DNA of 64,000 nt from Ailanthus altissimus (lineage: Eukaryota > Streptophyta > Magnoliopsida > Sapindales > Simaroubaceae): positions 11,691,501 through 11,755,500 of the forward strand of contig OX327711.1 in the NCBI GenBank assembly GCA_946807835.1. The letters are read 5' to 3'. Positions 59,010 to 64,000 of the stretch are shown in pieces. The notes under the pieces are model-generated. The model had not been told where the DNA came from. It searched no databases and was given only the letters and a program-made list of their open reading frames with translations. How positions within the stretch are numbered: position 1 is the first letter of the stretch; each line of letters opens with the position of its first letter. The position numbers and the translations under genes are program-made.

Positions 59010-62000
59010 CAAAAGCTTAAATAAAACTCTTTAAAATAATAAACTTGATATTGTATTTCTTTGTGAGATCAAATTACCAAAAATATACACTGAGGAAGGC
59101 ATGAGATTAACTTAGGTACAATAATTATATTGTAGTCGGTAGAGAATGACTAGGAGGAAGAATAGCAATGTTATGGAATAACACTACTAACATTTAGGTT
59201 ATGTCATTTGGCAAGTGTCACATTGATGCCCTAGTGATGGATGAAGGCTCTAAGCTTTGGAGATTGTGTATGGATTATCAAAAATGAGCTAGAAAAGACA
59301 TATGTGGTGTAGCAACTACTTATCCAATACCGAAAAGAATAAATATTTATATATATGTATAATATTCATATTTTTTTTGTATGTAGATGATACTTAATTT
59401 ATATATTGTTATTAGTATTGTTTGTATAGATTAAGGACATACTATTAGTATTGGGTTTATTTGCAAGACTTTAAATTTATTTTAGGGACTAAATTATAAT
59501 ACTTTAAAAGTTTTGAGGGTTAATTTATAAATATTAAAAGTTAGTCTCTTAGTATAAAAATACATATTTTAAATCCTAATTTACTCATTTTTAGGTTGAG
59601 CCACCCCTTTAGAGAAAGAAAAGAGAGAAATAGAGGGGAGAGAAAGAGAAGAAGAAGAAGAAATTGGAATTTAGAGTTTTAAGAGATATATCATAACTAT
59701 TTCTCAAATTATTGGTGTTAATTAAGTTAATTCCTTTAAGTTTTGATTTCTGGACAAATGAAAAATTGGGGATTTAATGTGGATTTTGTAAGATATATTG
59801 AGAATTGATAATGATTATGTAGATAGCTTGATAAATCATGATGAATTGCAGAATTTCTACTTGATAGTCTCTTGATCCAGAAATTTTATAAATTATTGTA
59901 CTTCGATTATGATTTTGAGACTATAACTCTAGACATGTATAGAATTATTTGAGACTTTGAATCGATTAAAAATTCTAGAAATTGAATTTGTAGTGAATTT
60001 ACCAAAATGGCCTTGAAATTCTAAAAATTTCCTGTGTTAACAGTATGATACAGTGCAAATAATTTTTGAACTGCTGAATGATTTTAAAAAATTATAAATT
60101 TCTAGAATATGATAAATTTATATGTCTAATATGATATATTAAAAATTGAGAATTTAGATCAATGTGGTTAAATTGTTATAATTTTTTAAATCATATCAGC
60201 TCATTGCAGTATTTGATTTAAAGATTTTTAAAGCTATGAAATAAAATAATTTTAAAATAATTTTGACAGAGATTTTGAAGTGAAATATTTATCATGGATT
60301 GAGATATGTGTCAAGAGTAATTCTATGATAGTTTTATAATTTTTGAGTTAGTATATGATTTTATAAAATTGGGAGATTGAATATTATTCAGTAAATATCT
60401 TGATCCTGTCAAGATAATAGTTTAGATTTGATGGTGTTATGGAATGGATTATGTAGGAATTATGATATAATATTCATATATAAGAAGGATATATGAATTA
60501 TATTCTAATTTTGGAGCAATTGGACATCATTTGATGTATAAAAATTTTTGTTAAGTGTAAGTGGTCAGAATGACAAGTTTTGAAAAACTAAGTAATTAGA
60601 CAAATTTGATGTGATAAGTGCAATATGTGTAATTTTGTAAGATATTTAAAGTGTTTTATGTGAATGTTGAGACTTATGAAAGGATTAATCTCCATTGACA
60701 GGTTAAGGAGAATTAAGCCTTGTAGCCGAAAGTACTAAGAGGTAAGTATACTAGACTTTTACTGAAATCACAATAAACATAGTAATTATCTATGTATGAT
60801 TTTGTAAATGTACTTAGAAATATGTTTATGTTATGACAAAGTATATTTGATATGAAATGTGAAAGACATATGTTTATGAATGTGAGCGTTGATATTGAGC
60901 ATGGACATACATGTGTTTATAAAAGTGAGCTTTCAAAATAAAATGTGTTTAATAAAGAAAGCTTTTGAAGTGGAAAATGTCCATGCGATACGTTTTGTGT
61001 TTTGAGGATGCTTAAAATCACTATGTACTTAGTAGGCACCTTATGTGATTTGTAGATCCTTTATGTATGTCATTTCCTTTAGGATTAATATATGTTATGT
61101 AATCTGTGTGTGGGGGGGATCCTATTGGTACCTAAAGGAAGATTGAGTCATCACATTCGTGTGGTAATGTATTAGTGCATGTGAGAGAACTCACGGATGA
61201 TCAGGGTGAGGGTTTGGCTCTTACCTTCGAGCATGAGCATTATATATGTGTAATTTAAACGTCACTTGTACTATTCCTCTCTTACGGTATGTCACCTACG
61301 AGTGACATTTGGCTTATTATATGATATGTGATATAGAAGTCCTACTAAGTAGTAGTTAAGTGATGGTATTCCTATTATATGTTTTGAAAGAATGTGTAAG
61401 TGCTTACCTGACATATGATTTGATAAAATTATGATTTTGATTTATCATAGCATATCATACACATGTATTATGTACATATATGTATTTTTATTTTGATATA
61501 TGAAAAACTAGTATGCTTACTAGTTTTATACTCATTATAGTTTATGGTGATTTCAGGTAAATAAGGTACATGTGTGCTTAGCGCATTTGGAAAGGCTTCT
61601 GCTGTCCCTTGGATTCCCTAAGTTGCTAGGTTGCTAAGTATTTCATTATGGACACATAGTTTAAGATATTTGATTTGTCCCTATTGAATAAATACTTATG
61701 TGTTATTTTATTAGGTGTGGTTGTATTTGACTTATATTTCACCAAGTATGGTCATGAGTTGATTTTGTATTAAACTTACTAGCAACTTGATAAGGACTCC
61801 TATGTTGAATTTAAGTTTGAAATTTTATACAATATTAATTATAAATGCACATTATTGAATGAGTGTAAGTTATGTCATGTTTTAGATCTTTTGGGTCTGG
61901 GGCGTGACATGTGGACATTACTCAAGCGATTGGTATCCTTTGCAATACTTCCATGGATATGCAGTGGTAACTTTAACGATATTTTAGAAATGGGAAGAAA

Positions 62001-62250
62001 TATATAGGGTCGTTAAAGGATGCTGAAGCAATAGATAGATTCAGAGAAGTTGTCAGAAGTTGCAACCTCTAAGACATAAGTTAAAATTGATTCTTATTTA
62101 CTTGGTCTAACAAAATAATTAGCCATAATTTAGATTAGGAAAAGCTTGATAGGTTTTTGTGCATTGAGAAGTAGAGTAGACTATACAACAAAATCCAAGT
62201 CCAGCTACAGGCTTAGACCACTGCCCCATAAAGATGGAGACAATAAATGT
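59010..62250 (+). pseudogene. LINE ORF2 endonuclease remnant, interrupted
   Basis: The left part includes NNKLDIVFLCEIKL (~59035-59080), the conserved start of the apurinic endonuclease. The right part after the solo LTR includes LKRLVSFAILPWICSGNFND (61922 onward), matching 'LPWLCxGDFNEIL', with Asp changed to Asn. It continues with FTWSN and EKLDRFLC near 62090-62160. Confidence 0.75.
59308..61909. mobile_element. 2.6-kb solo LTR of Ty3/gypsy (Tekay/Del-like) type
   Basis: The insert begins TGTAGCAACT and ends GGGTCTGGGGCGTGACA, flanked by perfect 5-bp duplications TGTGG (59303-59307 and 61910-61914). The ending GATCTTTTGGGTC.GGGGCGTGACA resembles plant Tekay/Del chromovirus LTRs. No gag or pol is present within 2,602 bp, so it is a solo LTR. 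A GA-rich stretch lies at 59615-59665. Confidence 0.85.
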
Positions 62251-62339
62251 ATAGAGATTGGTTAAGAAAGATCAAAAGTTAGCTTCAAGGTTCCATTATG
62301 AAGAGATATAGAATACTCATGAAGAATGCAAGGAAACAT

Positions 62340-63429
62340 CATTTTTTTGGGAAATATTGAAAGAGAGAAATGAGGATGCTACTGGAAGCTTTATTGAAAG
62401 AATGAGCAAGGTGAAGGCAAAACTTAGTATATGGAGTAAGAAAAGTTTTGATGGAAGACACGGAAAGTTAGAGCAGCTTAGGGCCAAACTAAACCAGCGT
62501 AAAAATAAAAATAAGCAATATGAGACCCTAAATGATATTAGAGAATTAGAAAGGCAAAATGATAACTTGCTCTTGAAAAATGAGATATACTAGAAAAAAA
62601 GGTCAAGAGCAATATACTTTAAAGAATGTGATAGGAATACCAAGTCATTCTATGTAATGGCCATTAATAGAAGGAGGGAATGAGATTAGAGAACTAATTG
62701 GAGAAGATGGATAGTGGACTAAAAAGGAACAGGAACTAAAATAAATCAACTATGGATATTTCATTAATCTTTTTACAACAACAATGCCTATAAGGGAACA
62801 AATCAATAAGGCAATTTAAAGGGTAAAAATTAGGATAACAGAGGAGATGAATGAAGAACATTGCAAAGCCTTCACCAGAAAAGAAGTTATGAATAAAAAA
62901 TGGCAATCAAACCCTGTTAAGGCTTTAGGACTAGATGGACTCTCAACATGCTTCTTTCAAAAACATTGGCAAACTATTAGGGAAGACATAATAAAATAAT
63001 GTTTGCACATCCACAATCACTAAGGTGATGTCTCAGCTTTGAACCACACCTTAATTGTCATGATCCCTAAAATACCTAAACCATAGCAGCCAATTGACTT
63101 TAGACCAAATTAGTTTGTGTAATGTTAGTTATAGGTTTATTGCCAAAGTAATTACAAATAGACTAAAAAGTATGCTAAATACAATTATTTCCCCCAACCA
63201 AAATGCCTTCATACCAAATAGATTGATAAGTGACAATAGTATTATAGGCTGTAAATGTTTGCACAAAATTAGAAACAAAAAGACATGGAAATAGGGATAT
63301 ATAGCCTTGAAGCTTGATATCAATAAAGCCTATGATAGGCTAGAGTGGACCTTTTTTTAAAAGTGTTATGAAAAAGTTTGGCTTTGCAAAACCTCAGGTG
63401 GAGTTAATCATGAAATGTATATCAACCAC
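62340..63429 (+). pseudogene. LINE ORF2 reverse transcriptase remnant
   Basis: The segment at 62340-62650 gives the linker helix and KKRSRAIYFKECDRNTKSFY. The segment at 63080-63429 gives the palm: LCNVSYRFIAKVITNRLKSM, SPNQNAFIPNRLISDN and LKLDINKAYDRLEWTFF. It breaks off in MKCIST, just before where the catalytic FADD block would follow, because of the insertion at 63430. Confidence 0.85.
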
Positions 63430-64000
63430 TGATAAGGCTAATTATATAAAATATTTTATTCTCATAAACTTAACATTTGTTTAATTTATCCCAATAATTT
63501 GACAATTTATGCATATTAATGTTGTTTTATAGGTTTAAGGACTATTAGTGCAAAAATACCAAAAATCGAATACAAACGGAGTTATTTGAGATGAGAATTG
63601 GAGAGGGAACTAAAATGTTCAAAATGTAAACAGTGCTATAAATAGTGTAATAAACAGTACGGATGAAATCAGGATCTCCAGTACAGCGTCGAGGCATTGC
63701 CCATGGCATTGAAATCAAGAGCTCCAGTGTCGCGGCATTGAATCCCAATGCTAAGGCACTGGATTCTAGGCACTCTTTAAAGGCAATGTTGTTTTATTTT
63801 TACAACTCTAAACCTATATAAATACTCACTATTAAGCCAAGCACATGTTGGGCAGCAGAGAACACAAAATTAAACATATCATTTGGACTTGGAAGCAAGA
63901 ATCAACAACAAGAAGAAGGAATTCTGCATATTGAAGGAAGAACATCACTGTTGCATAAAGGGAAATTTTCTCTTATCTCCAAGTTCATACTTGTTGTTGA
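63430..64000. mobile_element. Start of an LTR inserted in the LINE, running off the window
   Basis: LINE similarity stops abruptly at 63429, and the sequence begins TGATAAGGCTAATTATA, an LTR-style TG start. About 63660-63770 has phrases resembling GCGTCGAGGCATTG and TCGCGGCATTG. A TATAAATA near 63816 could be a promoter. The far end and the target duplication lie outside the window. Confidence 0.5.

Larger units (their letters stand above)
57340..63429 (+). mobile_element. Decayed L1-type LINE, split by a solo LTR
   Basis: ORF1 and ORF2 remnants run in order on the plus strand: DUF4283 and zinc knuckle, endonuclease, then reverse transcriptase. The endonuclease is interrupted by the 2.6-kb solo LTR (59308-61909), and the reverse transcriptase is cut at 63430 by another LTR. 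The true 5' end is not visible and no poly(A) tail is inside the window. Confidence 0.85.

Overview
This is a window of nuclear DNA from a flowering plant, almost certainly a eudicot. It is AT-rich between genes, has canonical GT-AG introns, and carries plant transposon families: Ty1/copia and Ty3/gypsy elements, MULEs and an L1-type LINE. Four conserved genes lie on the minus strand. In plus-strand order they are a MS5/TDM1 (POLLENLESS 3) TPR protein (6760-9215), HEN1 small-RNA 2'-O-methyltransferase (11794-18555, plus a short 5' exon near 19.85 kb), mitochondrial 3-hydroxyisobutyrate dehydrogenase (HIBADH, exons scattered over 23881-45390), and the LRR receptor pseudokinase GHR1 (46862-50774). 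From knowledge of Arabidopsis this matches the order At4g20900, At4g20910, At4g20930, At4g20940. It is therefore an ancestral microsynteny block, and the four identities support one another. The Arabidopsis gene At4g20920 has no counterpart that I can see.

The main anomaly is HIBADH. All ten exons are recognisable and splice in phase to 352 codons. However, exon 7, which carries the catalytic lysine, has a destroyed 3' splice site (AG to GG) and a Trp codon read as TGA. Its introns are also swollen by retrotransposons. Intron 7 (12.2 kb) holds two copia elements, one of which contains a MULE in its 5' LTR and a solo LTR in its RNase H. Intron 3 (5.3 kb) holds a young, nearly intact copia element. 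The gene copy is probably a pseudogene, unless these are assembly errors or a rare haplotype.

Layout: 1-1.45 kb, a decayed gypsy gag relic; 1.8-4.2 kb, unclassified repeat-like DNA; 4.2-6.7 kb, non-coding with simple repeats; 6.8-9.2 kb, TDM1-like; 11.8-19.9 kb, HEN1; 20.1-22.3 kb, a MULE-type element with a ~590-bp palindrome just upstream of HEN1; 23.9-45.4 kb, HIBADH with its nested transposons; 46.9-50.8 kb, GHR1 with ACGT-core promoter motifs upstream; 52.25-56.79 kb, a decayed MULE carrying DUF1985/Ulp1-protease remnants; 57.3-63.43 kb, a decayed LINE split by a 2.6-kb solo LTR; 63.43 kb to the end, the start of another LTR.

The four genes do not form one pathway: meiotic exit, small-RNA stabilisation, valine catabolism and guard-cell ABA/H2O2 signalling. 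Their adjacency is inherited synteny. I found no CRISPR, operon, tRNA or rRNA features. I also found no clearly new molecular system; the most notable points are the decayed HIBADH, the nested insertion history, and the giant palindrome next to HEN1.
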